Shown one piece after another: positions 1 to 7,662 of a DNA stretch of 64,000 nucleotides. Below the pieces are notes generated by a model that made no database searches, had not been told where the DNA came from, and saw only the letters and a list, made by a program, of their open reading frames with translations. The position numbers were made by a program, and so were the translations under genes. Origin of the DNA: NCEH01 sp043195125 (GTDB taxonomy: Bacteria; Pseudomonadota; Alphaproteobacteria; Rhizobiales; Xanthobacteraceae); the NCBI RefSeq assembly GCF_043195125.1, contig NZ_JBAFWR010000006.1; one strand, given 5' to 3'. How positions within the stretch are numbered: position 1 is the first letter of the stretch; each line of letters begins with the position of its first letter.

Positions 1-455
1 CCGAGATTGCCGCCGTCGAGCATGTTCTGCGATGCGATGGCCACGGCAGCGACAGGCTTGTCCGTGGCGCCCGAGGCGGCCTCAGCGGCCGTTTCGACGG
101 CCGGCGCTGTCGTCGTCGCCTGTGCTGCCGCCTTGGCCTCAGCGGCCTTCGGAATCAACTGCACGACAGGCGCAGTTTTGGCCGCGCTCTCGACCACGGC
201 CGCGAGCTCGCTGATCATGCGCGGCGTGACCGCGCCGAGCAGGGGAGCACCCTCCTTGTCGAAGGCGCCGCGCGCGAGATTCGCGATGAGCTTGGCGTCC
301 TTCGCCGGATGCAGCGTCACGCTGCGATGGCCGAGGCCCTCGGCTGCAACGCGCGCCTTTTCGGCGGCCTCGCCTTCGAACTTTGCGGCCTGGGACGGCG
401 TGGCATTGAAGAGCACGAGAATGCCGTGCGAGGCGGCCTGAGATTTGACAGTCAT
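1..455 (-). CDS. Hypothetical Ala-rich protein, C-terminus beyond window
   Basis: An open minus-strand frame begins at ATG 455-453 (MTVKSQAASHGILVLFNATP) and reaches base 1 without a stop, so at least 151 residues are encoded and the C-terminus is missing. The first 90 residues alternate hydrophobic and charged stretches. From about residue 95 the chain is low-complexity Ala/Thr/Lys, like a linker or phasin-type tail. There is no signal peptide or membrane segment. Codon bias matches the GC-rich neighbours, and the overlapping plus-strand frame looks like its shadow. I do not recognise the family; a phasin-like granule protein is only one possibility. Confidence 0.5.
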   Translation of the reverse strand, partial: MTVKSQAASHGILVLFNATPSQAAKFEGEAAEKARVAAEGLGHRSVTLHPAKDAKLIANLARGAFDKEGAPLLGAVTPRMISELAAVVESAAKTAPVVQLIPKAAEAKAAAQATTTAPAVETAAEAASGATDKPVAAVAIASQNMLDGGNL

Positions 456-870
456 GATGCGATCTTTCGTGAGGCTGGCGGCAGTCTCCGCCTCTGTATC
501 TTATCATAATACCGTCTATTTGTCAAGCAACTCGTGCCGAGGGGAGGCTCTGGCTTCATTTCGGATCGAATATTTTGTTCTTGAACCTGGGCCTATAGTC
601 ACCCCGCTTGTCTGTCCGGAGTTGCAAAGCTCGGATCATCGATATGGTTTGTGGCAGGCATGGCCGATGTTCGGAAACCAAGCGGCTTTGGACGCCGATC
701 CCGGCTTCCGGCCGAACTGGGATGCGCAGACGATTGGAGTCGGAACGCGGCTCGCCGCTCAAGATCGCTTGGCCTCGCGCGCGCGAGGCTGCTATGGCTC
801 TCAAAGATACCCAGTGAAATGCAGTGGGATTCCGCTTTTTGCGCACCGAACTCACGAAGCTGCAGCCGCG
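456..870. other. Intergenic stretch without a recognised gene
   Basis: This stretch lies between the partial gene on the left and the AT-rich repeat at 871. Frames here are short and lack a convincing ribosome binding site. Bases around 480-600 are AT-richer than the surroundings and may hold the promoter of the minus-strand gene ending at base 1. I see no RNA gene in it. Confidence 0.4.
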
Positions 871-948
871 AAAAATGTAGGCACGTCTGTAGGCGTGAAA
901 AATTTTCTACCTGTATTTTACCTTTAAAATCAATCTATTAAATCATTA
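871..948 (+). repeat. Diverged 78-bp AT-rich repeat, copy A
   Basis: This block aligns without gaps to 14734-14811 in the same orientation; by hand 61 of 78 positions are identical. It contains the shared words TAGGCGTG and AAATCATTA and ends in an AT-rich tail, unlike the GC-rich surroundings. Weaker similarity continues downstream (a ttgagcc...tcgcggc..tct string near 1013-1050 and 14835-14865). Bases 949-969 immediately after copy A, absent from copy B, resemble a T-loop and acceptor end of a tRNA (TTCGACTCCC then TTCCGGCAC), but no full tRNA precedes them. The function is unknown: island boundary remnants or copies of a dispersed intergenic element. Confidence 0.6.
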
Positions 949-1114
949 GTTCGACTCCCTTCCGGCACGCTTCAGAGCGTCGCGTAAGATTTCAAAGCAT
1001 TTGAAATCAATGAGTTGAGCCTTTCACGGGGTCGTGGGGTCGCGGCGTCTGGTGACGCCAAACCATCGGTGGTCATCACCTCCGGCGTTCGTCGCCCGTT
1101 CCGCGCAGTACGAA

Positions 1115-2128
1115 CTACGAAGGAAAAACCCGCCCAATTGGCGCGTCGGACGTTGCACCGGGGCGCCAGCCCCGCTCATGGGAAACACGTGCCACATCCT
1201 CGATGGCGGACATGACCTCGCGGGTGGCGGTCTGGTGCACCATGTGCCCGCCGCCCGCGATGCGCTTGAACGTGCTGCCCGGGATATGGTCGTGAAGGCG
1301 GCCGGACTGGTCGTCGATGTCCACGATGCGGTCGCCCTCTCCGGCGACGATGGCGACAGGCATCTTCAGCGCCGCGTACCTTCCGGTGACGCCGTAGGCC
1401 GCAGGGATCATCAGCATCGACTCGGCAGCGGATGAGCGCAATTGAGACGGACGCAGCGCCATGTCGCGCGGGAATGCCCGGAACTTCGCCGGCACCTTTG
1501 CAGGAGCGAACAGCTTGCGCAGCATCAGCGGCCACATCAGCCGTGCGACGAGCGGCGAGAGGGTGTAGCGGAGCACGTCGCCAAGGCCCGGCACCGCGGG
1601 GCCGGAGAGCGCGACTGCATCGGCACGAAAGTTCGGGAAGTAATACCCGGAAGCGAGGATCAGGCCAGAGACCGCCTGAGGATGGTCTACAGCGAGCCGG
1701 ACCGCAACGCATGCGCCCCACGAATGGCCGAACAGCACGAAGCGCGGAATGCCAAGCTGTCGCAGCGCCTTGTGAAGCAGTTTCGCCTGCGCATGCGCGG
1801 TCCAAACGGTCGTGCGCGGACGGGAGCTGTGGCCGAAGCCGGGGCGATCGAAGGCGATGACGCGATGCTTGGCAGCGGCGAGGTCGATCAGGCCGCTTGT
1901 TTCGAGATCCTCGATGGTCACGCCATTCCCGTGCAGCAGCACGAGGGGCTCCCCCGATCCGCGCTCCACATAGTGGAGGCGCACACCGTCCACCTCGACG
2001 AACTTGCCTTTGGGCGGGTTCCTGCGCTCGGTACCGCGTGCGACGAGCGCGTTGGCAATTGCCGCGGCCACTCCGGCGGCCAGCGCTGCGGTGAGAGCGA
2101 TCTGTAGATTGGACACACGAGAGGACAT
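1115..2128 (-). CDS. Alpha/beta hydrolase with N-terminal membrane anchor
   Basis: This is a 337-residue alpha/beta-hydrolase-fold enzyme. The start at ATG 2128 (MSSRVSN) is chosen because AAGGAG lies about 9 bases upstream; the frame is open further 5' but lacks a site there. Residues about 7-28 form one hydrophobic segment, suggesting a membrane anchor or uncleaved signal. The catalytic domain shows the oxyanion HGNG segment, FDRPGFGHS, the nucleophile elbow GHSWGA, and a C-terminal Asp (GEGDRIVD) and His (GGGHMVH). The substrate cannot be read from sequence; haloalkane dehalogenase-like, epoxide hydrolase-like or esterase roles all fit the fold. It stands alone, with a long leader toward the next minus-strand gene. 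Confidence 0.85.
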   Translation of the reverse strand: MSSRVSNLQIALTAALAAGVAAAIANALVARGTERRNPPKGKFVEVDGVRLHYVERGSGEPLVLLHGNGVTIEDLETSGLIDLAAAKHRVIAFDRPGFGHSSRPRTTVWTAHAQAKLLHKALRQLGIPRFVLFGHSWGACVAVRLAVDHPQAVSGLILASGYYFPNFRADAVALSGPAVPGLGDVLRYTLSPLVARLMWPLMLRKLFAPAKVPAKFRAFPRDMALRPSQLRSSAAESMLMIPAAYGVTGRYAALKMPVAIVAGEGDRIVDIDDQSGRLHDHIPGSTFKRIAGGGHMVHQTATREVMSAIEDVARVSHERGWRPGATSDAPIGRVFPS

Positions 2129-2314
2129 AACGAGCACTCCTTGAGCAGGCATGCTCGATGACTCGGGGATCCGGACAAATATAGCAGCGTTCAGAAAACG
2201 CCATGATCTTTGAGAAGTTCCTGAATTCTGTCGCCGAGCGGCTTCAAATGCAGGTATTTCTAAACATAATAACCGGGCTCTAGATAAAACCCACACGCTA
2301 TAATCAGATAAAAA

Positions 2315-2347
2315 GATCCCGGCCGGCGTTCGGCGCCGGTCGGGATC
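2315..2347 (-). terminator. Rho-independent terminator after the membrane-protein gene
   Basis: Arms 2315-2328 (GATCCCGGCCGGCG) and 2334-2347 pair over 14 positions with one G-T wobble around a 5-base loop. Read on the minus strand the stem is followed by a run of five T (TTTTTATC). It lies 5 bases beyond the stop of the gene at 2352-3272, so it very probably ends that transcript. Confidence 0.85.
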
Positions 2348-2351
2348 AATG

Positions 2352-3272
2352 TCAGCGGACGGCGCCGAGATAGAGGGTTTCTTCTTCGTCCCGCTGTCGC
2401 CCGCCTATGGCGGCCGCAACGCCGGCGATGAAGGCGCCCACCACCAGAGAAAGCGCGCCGAGCAGGGCGAAGGTCGCGCCCGCCTTGCGTGCCGCATCAG
2501 CCGCACGCTGTGCTTTCACCTTTGCGGCCTCCGCCTGGGCGAGCACCGCATCGACACGCGCGGTGGCATCGGCTTGCGAGAGGCCGGTGCGAGCGGCGAC
2601 AAGCTGGCCGAGATAGGCCTTGTCACCGGGGGAAACTTCGCCCGCGGCCGCGCTGGTGATGAGGATATGGGAGGCCTGCGCTGCTGCCGCCGCATCGCCC
2701 TCTGCACCGGGTGCCGAGAGCCTGGAAGGATCGGTCGGGCGGAAGAGCGTATCGACGAAATACGCCGTGGCGTCGGTCCCGCCGCCGGACCTCGCGCCGT
2801 CGCTCGCCCCGGCCGAGGCACCCATCGCCGCGCCGGACGCGACGGTGGCCGCCGCCCGGACACCAGTTCCTGCAAGGGAGGAGAAGGCGGAGCCCAGCAC
2901 AAAGGCGACCAGGAGAGTCGCGAGCGCCCAGGCCATGAAGCCGTGCGCCGTGTCGCGGAAGAAGGTCTCGTCCGTATGGACGCCGACCCATTTGGTGCGC
3001 AGCCGTCCGGTGAGATAACCGCCGACGCCGGCCGACAGCCACTGCACGATAACGAGCCAGATGGCGGTGGACACGGCAAAGGTGGTGACGCTGGCGCTCT
3101 GGCCGGACCAGGGCGACACCATGGTCAGCCCAAGCCCCGAGCCCAGAAGCATCAGGATCAAGGTGAAGCTCGCCGCTGCGAACGCGCCGGCCACGATGGG
3201 GCCCCAGCTCACCGCTGACTGGGAGGATTCAGCGGAGGCCGGGACCGTCGAGGTAGGGTAGCTTGATGTCAT
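2352..3272 (-). CDS. Polytopic membrane protein of unknown function
   Basis: This is a 306-residue protein. After a Ser/Thr-rich N-terminus, hydrophobic segments are visible at about residues 25-50, 65-85, 110-135 and 275-298, giving roughly four membrane spans. The region between about 150 and 265 is Ala-rich and includes an acidic/basic helical stretch (QAEAAKVKAQRAADAARKAG). Such proteins are common in Hyphomicrobiales without assigned function; no catalytic motif is visible. The start ATG 3272 lies 9 bases after the stop of the 25-residue gene 3282-3359, so the two are probably one transcript ended by the hairpin at 2315-2347. A cell-envelope or stress role is only a guess. Confidence 0.75.
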   Translation of the reverse strand: MTSSYPTSTVPASAESSQSAVSWGPIVAGAFAAASFTLILMLLGSGLGLTMVSPWSGQSASVTTFAVSTAIWLVIVQWLSAGVGGYLTGRLRTKWVGVHTDETFFRDTAHGFMAWALATLLVAFVLGSAFSSLAGTGVRAAATVASGAAMGASAGASDGARSGGGTDATAYFVDTLFRPTDPSRLSAPGAEGDAAAAAQASHILITSAAAGEVSPGDKAYLGQLVAARTGLSQADATARVDAVLAQAEAAKVKAQRAADAARKAGATFALLGALSLVVGAFIAGVAAAIGGRQRDEEETLYLGAVR

Positions 3273-3281
3273 CTCGCGCCC

Positions 3282-3359
3282 CTATCTCATGAACAAGGCG
3301 AGAAGGATGATGATCGGGATCGGAACGCCCAGCAGCCACAGTAGAATGCCTCGGCCCAT
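3282..3359 (-). CDS. 25-residue single-span membrane peptide
   Basis: ATG 3359-3357 is preceded by AAAGGAGG about 5 bases upstream, one of the strongest ribosome binding sites in the window. The frame encodes 25 residues starting MGRGILLWLLGVPIPII and ending in LFMR before TAG. Almost the whole chain is hydrophobic with a Pro-x-Pro kink, as expected of a single membrane-inserted helix. It sits 9 bases upstream of the membrane-protein gene 2352-3272, so co-expression and interaction are plausible. The coding call rests on the ribosome binding site, composition and position; short near-identical peptides are known to me from related bacteria, without a function. Confidence 0.7.
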   Translation of the reverse strand: MGRGILLWLLGVPIPIIILLALFMR

Positions 3360-3424
3360 GATGGCCTCCTTTTGAACGAAGTAAGCGGAAGGCGGCCACC
3401 AGAGAGGCTCGGCGGCCGCGGGAA

Positions 3425-3922
3425 TCAGGCCGCCTTGGCCATTGCGTTCGCGGAAGCGTCCGCCAAAGCGGTCAGAGACTTGTCGGTGGTGCTCTCTTCG
3501 GCGAGCGTCTGTCCAAGCAGTGTGGCGGCTTCGGTCATGCCCAGCACCTCGGCCCAGCGCTTCAGGGTGCCGTAGCGGGCGATCTCGTAATGTTCCACGG
3601 CTTGCGCGGAAGAGATCAGGCCCGCATCGATGGCCGGCGTACCCTTGAAGCTCTCGATGATCTCCTCGCCTTCGGCGACGATGCCTTCGATGGCGTCGCA
3701 GGTCTTGCCCTGGGCGCGCTTGCCCATTAGCTCGAACACCCGCTGCAGGCGCTCTACCTGGAGTTCGGTCTCGTCCTTGTGCTTCTCGAACGCGGCTTTC
3801 AGGTCCGGCGAAGAGGCGGCGCGCGCCATCTTGGGCAGGGCCTTAAGGATTTTCCTCTCCGCGTAATAGATGTCCTTGAGCGTATCGTGGAAAAGATCTT
3901 CGAGCGTCTTTTCTCTGGTCAT
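3425..3922 (-). CDS. DUF892 / YciE-YciF-like ferritin-like protein
   Basis: This 165-residue protein begins at ATG 3922 (MTREKTLEDLFHDTL), preceded by AAGGAT. The line LEDLFHDTLKDIYYAERKIL and the four amphipathic helices that follow match the DUF892 family, related to Escherichia coli YciE/YciF. These are ferritin-like bundles linked to osmotic and general stress. Potential metal ligands Glu and His recur (AERKIL, KHKDET, EGEEI, AVEHYEIARYG). The first 22 residues of the longer open frame are rejected because they lack a ribosome binding site. The gene is monocistronic in this window. Its biochemical role is unproven for the family. Confidence 0.85.
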   Translation of the reverse strand: MTREKTLEDLFHDTLKDIYYAERKILKALPKMARAASSPDLKAAFEKHKDETELQVERLQRVFELMGKRAQGKTCDAIEGIVAEGEEIIESFKGTPAIDAGLISSAQAVEHYEIARYGTLKRWAEVLGMTEAATLLGQTLAEESTTDKSLTALADASANAMAKAA

Positions 3923-4280
3923 TTGGGCTATCCTTTTCGCGCAACGAAACGCCACCTTTGCGGCAGCGTGAAGTGCACGGAAAAGCAACGATAAATCCCG
4001 GTAAATGGTTCCCTTGCGCCCAGGAAGCTATTTTCCGCTCAAGCTTCAACCTTGCCGGAAATTATGAATACGAGCGGCTCCCGGACAAGCACTCGGGAAT
4101 TATATTCGTAGCGAGGTTGCATACGTCTCCATATGCTCCCGCATCGTTCAGATCCTTGGCGGATGAAAGGGGTTCTGGACGATCATAAACCGATGTGCGC
4201 AGCAGGTTCGCTCGCTGCGCGGCGAAGCGAACTGCAATCGACAAGAGTCCAATCGGGGAGAGTGCCGTCGGCCCTAAAGC
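3923..4280. other. Intergenic stretch, nothing recognised
   Basis: About 360 bases separate two minus-strand genes. Frames are short and overlap on both strands, with no codon bias or good ribosome binding site. It probably contains the promoter of the DUF892 gene near 3925-4000. I saw no strong hairpin, repeat or RNA gene. Confidence 0.4.
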
Positions 4281-4523
4281 TCAGGATTTCGCATCCACGA
4301 TCTTGCGAAGGGCATCGTTGATCCGATCCTGCCATCCGGGGCCGCCCTCCTGGAAATATTCCAGCACGGTACGATCGATGCGAAGCGACACCATTTCCCT
4401 CGCATTGGGAATGATCGCGGCCTTGGGCGGAGCTTCGACCGGCTTTGTTGTCGCCGATTTGAACGCCGCCTCGGCGGCGTCGCGTGAGGAGGTTCCGGCT
4501 CTGCGTAACGGCGGTTTCGACAT
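4281..4523 (-). CDS. BrnA-type (DUF4415) antitoxin, apparently without toxin
   Basis: This is an 80-residue protein starting at ATG 4523, with GAGGAG about 8 bases upstream. Its C-terminal half reads VSLRIDRTVLEYFQEGGPGW followed by QDRINDALRKIV, the ribbon-helix-helix signature of BrnA/DUF4415 antitoxins, which bind DNA and normally neutralise the RNase BrnT encoded just upstream. The expected BrnT gene would lie at about 4530-4800 on the minus strand. I find no such frame there; the next gene is a different SRPBCC protein. It therefore looks like an orphan antitoxin or stand-alone RHH regulator. The N-terminus is Ala/Pro-rich and probably disordered. Confidence 0.7.
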   Translation of the reverse strand: MSKPPLRRAGTSSRDAAEAAFKSATTKPVEAPPKAAIIPNAREMVSLRIDRTVLEYFQEGGPGWQDRINDALRKIVDAKS

Positions 4524-4746
4524 CAGTCTTTCTCCTCACCCATCTCGCGCTTCCTCATGCGAACCGGCCGGCTGCCGGAATTAGCGATGGATCGCGTGCC
4601 GGGTTTCGCGGGCGCAAGATGGCAGCGACCGCTTCTACTTCTACCGCGGCGAGGGAAACAGGGGAAAGGTGCGCGCCGTTCTTTGGCTTGCAAGCGGCGC
4701 TGCGACCACCGAGGCGACTACAGCCGCCTGATTAAGTCGCCACGTC

Positions 4747-5670
4747 TCAGCGAGACGTGACGAAGCGCTCCAGCTTGCCCAGGGTTTGCAGGCCCAGTTC
4801 CACGGCTCCGAAGCCCTTGGCCTCCTGAAACTCGGCCTCCGTGCTGAACACCATGCCCAGCGTCACTTTCGTCGCACCGTCCTGATCCTCCAGCGAAACC
4901 CAGGCGTCGGCGTGCTTCGGCCCGTTCTCCCCCCAGAGCAGCGTGTAGCCGATCCTCTCATCGGGCGTGACCTCGATGTAGCGATGGTGGTTGGGGTAGA
5001 CCGTGCCGTCGGGCCCGATCATGTCGAACAGCCATTCGCCGCCCGTCCGCAAGTCGATCCTCTTGGTTTGACAGGAAAACCCTTCCGGCCCCCACCATTG
5101 CGGCAGCGTCTCGGGATTCATCCACGTGTGCCAGACGATGGTTCGCGGTGCGCGTATCACGCGCTGGAGCACCATGGTCCGGCGGGCCACTCCGGCGAGA
5201 TTGCCCAGCCCTGCGTCGAAGCCCTGGCGATAGCCGGCTTCCATGTTCCCGGCCAGCGAGGACAGCTGCACCGTCACGGCCAGCCGGCTGCGCTCTTCCG
5301 TGCCGGAGAAATCGGCCGTCACCAGCGCCGCCGATTGCGTCACGCCCTCGGACGAGACCAGTTCGTAGTTCACGCTGCGCCGCGCCGGCCGCAATTCGAG
5401 CCATCCGCACTCGCAGCGGATATCTGGCTGACCTTCGACCTTGCAGAGCGAGACCTCACGCCCGCCCACTCGGGTGTCGGCTTCCAGGAACTCCACGATG
5501 ACCGAGGGCGTCGGAGCCGCCCAGACGGCCCGCGCGGCCGGGGTGGTCCAGGCCGTCCACAGCAGCGACAAGGGCGCAGCCACGTCCCGCTCGAAGGTCA
5601 GCGTGGCAAAGCGGCCTTCCGCATGATCGGGCGCCGCTGGCAACCCATCGGGTCTGAGGTTCGATGTCAT
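4747..5670 (-). CDS. Tandem SRPBCC (AHSA1-type) protein
   Basis: The 307 residues contain two successive AHSA1/START-like domains. The first, about 20-155, begins TFERDVAAPLSLLWTAWTTP. The second, about 165-300, begins VLQRVIRAPRTIVWHTWMNP and has the typical PQWWGPEGF stretch. Single-domain relatives are routinely encoded beside ArsR regulators and bind hydrophobic ligands; the double form is less usual. The second repeat is closer to the family consensus than the first. Its ATG overlaps the stop of the upstream ArsR gene (ATGA, 5667-5670), so the two are translationally coupled. No catalytic residues are established for this group; a ligand-binding or detoxification role is inferred. Confidence 0.85.
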   Translation of the reverse strand: MTSNLRPDGLPAAPDHAEGRFATLTFERDVAAPLSLLWTAWTTPAARAVWAAPTPSVIVEFLEADTRVGGREVSLCKVEGQPDIRCECGWLELRPARRSVNYELVSSEGVTQSAALVTADFSGTEERSRLAVTVQLSSLAGNMEAGYRQGFDAGLGNLAGVARRTMVLQRVIRAPRTIVWHTWMNPETLPQWWGPEGFSCQTKRIDLRTGGEWLFDMIGPDGTVYPNHHRYIEVTPDERIGYTLLWGENGPKHADAWVSLEDQDGATKVTLGMVFSTEAEFQEAKGFGAVELGLQTLGKLERFVTSR

Positions 5671-6008
5671 TGCGTTTGTTCCTTCTTCGCCTTCATCGCA
5701 AATGCCTCCAACCGGTCGAGGCGGGCTTCCCAGAGTCCTCGCTGTTCATCGAGCCAGGTGCGGACCGGCGCCAGAGCCTCGGGTACGATGGCGCAGGTGC
5801 GGACTCGCCCATCCTTGGACGTGACGATCAGCCCGGCTTCCTCCAGCACCGAAAGGTGCCGCATCACCGTGGGCAGGCGCAGGCCGCTGGGTTCCGACAG
5901 TTCGGTAACCCGCGCCGATCCTTCCGCCAGGCGGGTAAGGATTGACCGACGGGTCGGATCCGCCAGCGCGTGGAAGAGCAGCGAGAGGTTGGGATCATGC
6001 TTAGCCAT
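5667..6008 (-). CDS. ArsR-family repressor
   Basis: This 113-residue winged-helix protein starts MAKHDPNLSLLFHALADPTR, the classic beginning of ArsR regulators paired with AHSA1 proteins. The recognition region reads RRSILTRLAEGSARVTELSE and PTVMRHLSVLEEAGLI. No clear Cys pair for metal sensing is present, so it probably belongs to the non-metal subgroup. ATG 6008 is preferred over the longer frame because the family starts here. It is cotranscribed with the tandem SRPBCC gene. Repeats of the TTAGC/GCTAA type at and upstream of the start suggest self-regulation. Confidence 0.85.
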   Translation of the reverse strand: MAKHDPNLSLLFHALADPTRRSILTRLAEGSARVTELSEPSGLRLPTVMRHLSVLEEAGLIVTSKDGRVRTCAIVPEALAPVRTWLDEQRGLWEARLDRLEAFAMKAKKEQTQ

Positions 6009-6016
6009 GTTGCTAA
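6001..6016 (-). promoter_or_regulatory. Possible ArsR operator at the start codon
   Basis: TTAGC-N6-GCTAA forms an inverted repeat across the ArsR start codon, and a related TTAGCTAA lies at about 6059-6066 upstream. Two related dyads in the leader of an ArsR gene fit autoregulation. The arms are only 5 bases, so chance is not excluded. Confidence 0.35.
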
Positions 6017-6167
6017 CTATCACTTGGTCCGCCAATCGCGCAAGCAAAACTTCGTCGATTAGCTAAGTGTTGTCGCGTTGGCCGAATGGCGCGTGCCGCC
6101 ATGTCCCGTGGAAGAGTCTGGCCGAGCCACACCCACACTGCCCCAATGTCCGGAGCCCGCATCACGT

Positions 6168-6640
6168 TCAGCCGGCGCGAATGATCGCATCCCATGGCGG
6201 GTCGCTCGGGAAGATCTCGGTCAGAAAGCGGACGAAGGCTTTGACATTGGGATTGGCGCGCCGGCTTTCCGGCCAAAGCGCCGTGATGGCCGAGCGCGGC
6301 ACGAAATAGTCCCGCAGAAGCGGCACAAGCAGGCCCCGCTCGACATAATGCGCGGCGACGAACGTCGGCGAGATGCCGATGCCTCCTCCCGCCGCCAACG
6401 CCGCCGCGACGGCATCGCTGACATCGGTGGTAATGGCGGCATCCGGCACGATCTCCAGGGTGCGATCGCCGAGCTGGAACGACCAGCGCAGCGCCTGCCC
6501 CGAACTTTGAAAGCGGAAATTCACGCACTCATGCGCGTCGAGTTCGCCGGGATGCCCCGGCGTGCCGCGCCGTGCGAGATAAGCCGGCGCGGCGAAGGCC
6601 GAAGCAGTTCGGCCCCACCGTCCGCTTACTCCGGCCGGGC
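6168..6640 (-). pseudogene. LysR-type regulator, C-terminal fragment
   Basis: The minus-strand frame encodes the second half of a LysR effector domain: FAAPAYLARRGTPGHPGELD, then a run through GGGIGISPTFVAAHYVERG to a stop at 6168. Recognisable LysR sequence fades near 6640. The helix-turn-helix and the first half of the effector domain are absent, and no start codon with a ribosome binding site leads into it. It directly abuts a plus-strand SnoaL-like fragment, so a deletion or recombination joined two broken genes. It is almost certainly non-functional. Confidence 0.75.
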
Positions 6641-6789
6641 CGGCCGTCGGGCATCACGGGCTGGCCGTGCTCCGGTGGGAGGCCGGCCCCGAGGGTGGAC
6701 CCGTCGCTGTCACCGGGTCCGATGCCGCTCAGATCGTCGACGGCAGAATTGCAAGCCTCTGGGTGCTCTTGAACCCGACGGAGGTCTGA
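6640..6789 (+). pseudogene. SnoaL/NTF2-like protein, C-terminal fragment
   Basis: The plus-strand frame ending at TGA 6787-6789 reads VGHHGLAVLRWEAGPEGG and then VTGSDAAQIVDGRIASLWVL before LNPTEV. This is the end of a SnoaL-like NTF2-fold protein; the final beta strands with DGRI..LWV are typical. About two-thirds of the expected protein is missing upstream, where sequence switches into the oppositely oriented LysR fragment near 6640. No start signal is visible. It is a remnant of a gene disrupted by the same rearrangement. Confidence 0.55.
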
Positions 6790-6901
6790 GAGGACCCGGA
6801 TCTCGATCCCGCAGGCCGCCGCCGCCGCTCCGATCGCCCCACCTGGTGAAGCGCGCCGGGTGGGGACTTCGGGAGCCCCCGATCCCGACATGGGCCGCAG
6901 C

Positions 6902-7615
6902 TCAGAGAGCCGCCTTGCCGATCGAGGCGCCTCCATCCACATGCAGGGTCTGTCCGGTGATGAACGCCGCATCGTCGGATAGAAGAAAGCCGATGGCGGC
7001 GGCGATTTCCTGCGGCGTTCCGAACCGCTTCATCGGCACGCCGGCCAGGTAGCGCGCTTCACCCGCACTGCCCGGTGCATTGTTGGCACGAAACAACTCG
7101 GTCTCGGTCGGCCCGGGCGCAACCGCATTGACCGTAATGCCGGTGGTCGCAAGCTCCAGCGCCCAGCTGCGGGTAAAGCTGACCAGCGCCGCCTTGGCCG
7201 CGGCGTAGGACGTGCGCTCCACGGTGCCGAGGATGGTGAGACTGGAGATGTTGACGATGCGGCCCCAGCCGCGCGCCTTCATGCCCGGCAGGGCGGCCTG
7301 GGCGGAGGCAAGCGCGGGCTGGAGATTGGTCCGCAGAACCTCGTCGAGGGTTGCGGCCTCGATCGCCCCGAGCGGCTCGGCGCGTACCAGCCCGACATTG
7401 TTGACGATGCCATCGACCGGGTCGGCCTGGACGATCTGCGCCAGCCGCGCGCCCGCATCCTTGGTGCTGAGATCGAGCGCGTGGAGTTCTCCGGGAAAGC
7501 CGTCGGTACGGTGTCGCGCGATGCCGATGATGCGATGGCCCTGTGCCGCGAGGCGCAGGGAGAGCGCGAGGCCGATGCCCTTGCTGGCGCCGGTGATGAG
7601 GAAGGTCCGTTGCAT
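6902..7615 (-). CDS. Short-chain dehydrogenase/reductase
   Basis: This 237-residue classical SDR begins at ATG 7615 with GGAGGAG about 9 bases upstream. It has the N-terminal NAD(P)-binding TGASKGIG at residues 7-14, NNVG (a variant of NNAG), catalytic Ser in NISS, Tyr-x3-Lys in SYAAAKAAL, and the C-terminal FITGQTLHVDGG. An Arg near the first strand end (IARHRT) favours NADPH. It is the last gene of a minus-strand series with peroxiredoxin, crotonase and GST, all close together, suggesting a small xenobiotic or redox operon under the divergent LysR gene at 9956. The substrate is unknown. Confidence 0.9.
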   Translation of the reverse strand: MQRTFLITGASKGIGLALSLRLAAQGHRIIGIARHRTDGFPGELHALDLSTKDAGARLAQIVQADPVDGIVNNVGLVRAEPLGAIEAATLDEVLRTNLQPALASAQAALPGMKARGWGRIVNISSLTILGTVERTSYAAAKAALVSFTRSWALELATTGITVNAVAPGPTETELFRANNAPGSAGEARYLAGVPMKRFGTPQEIAAAIGFLLSDDAAFITGQTLHVDGGASIGKAAL

Positions 7616-7662
7616 GAGGTGGTTCTCCTCCCGCTCGCAGGGGCGGGGCATGTCCGGGTGGA

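Noticed and set aside
7..441. Long plus-strand frame at the left edge
   Set aside because: Shadow of the minus-strand gene ending at base 1, which has the consistent codon bias and a conventional start.
949..969. tRNA-like 3' end after repeat A
   Set aside because: Only a T-loop/acceptor-like string is present; there is no D-arm, anticodon arm or 5' acceptor strand, so it is not a tRNA gene.
4590..4740. Integrase-like peptide (RFYFYRGEGKQ) in the gap before 4747
   Set aside because: Similarity to integrase N-termini is limited to a few residues, the frame is short and lacks a ribosome binding site.
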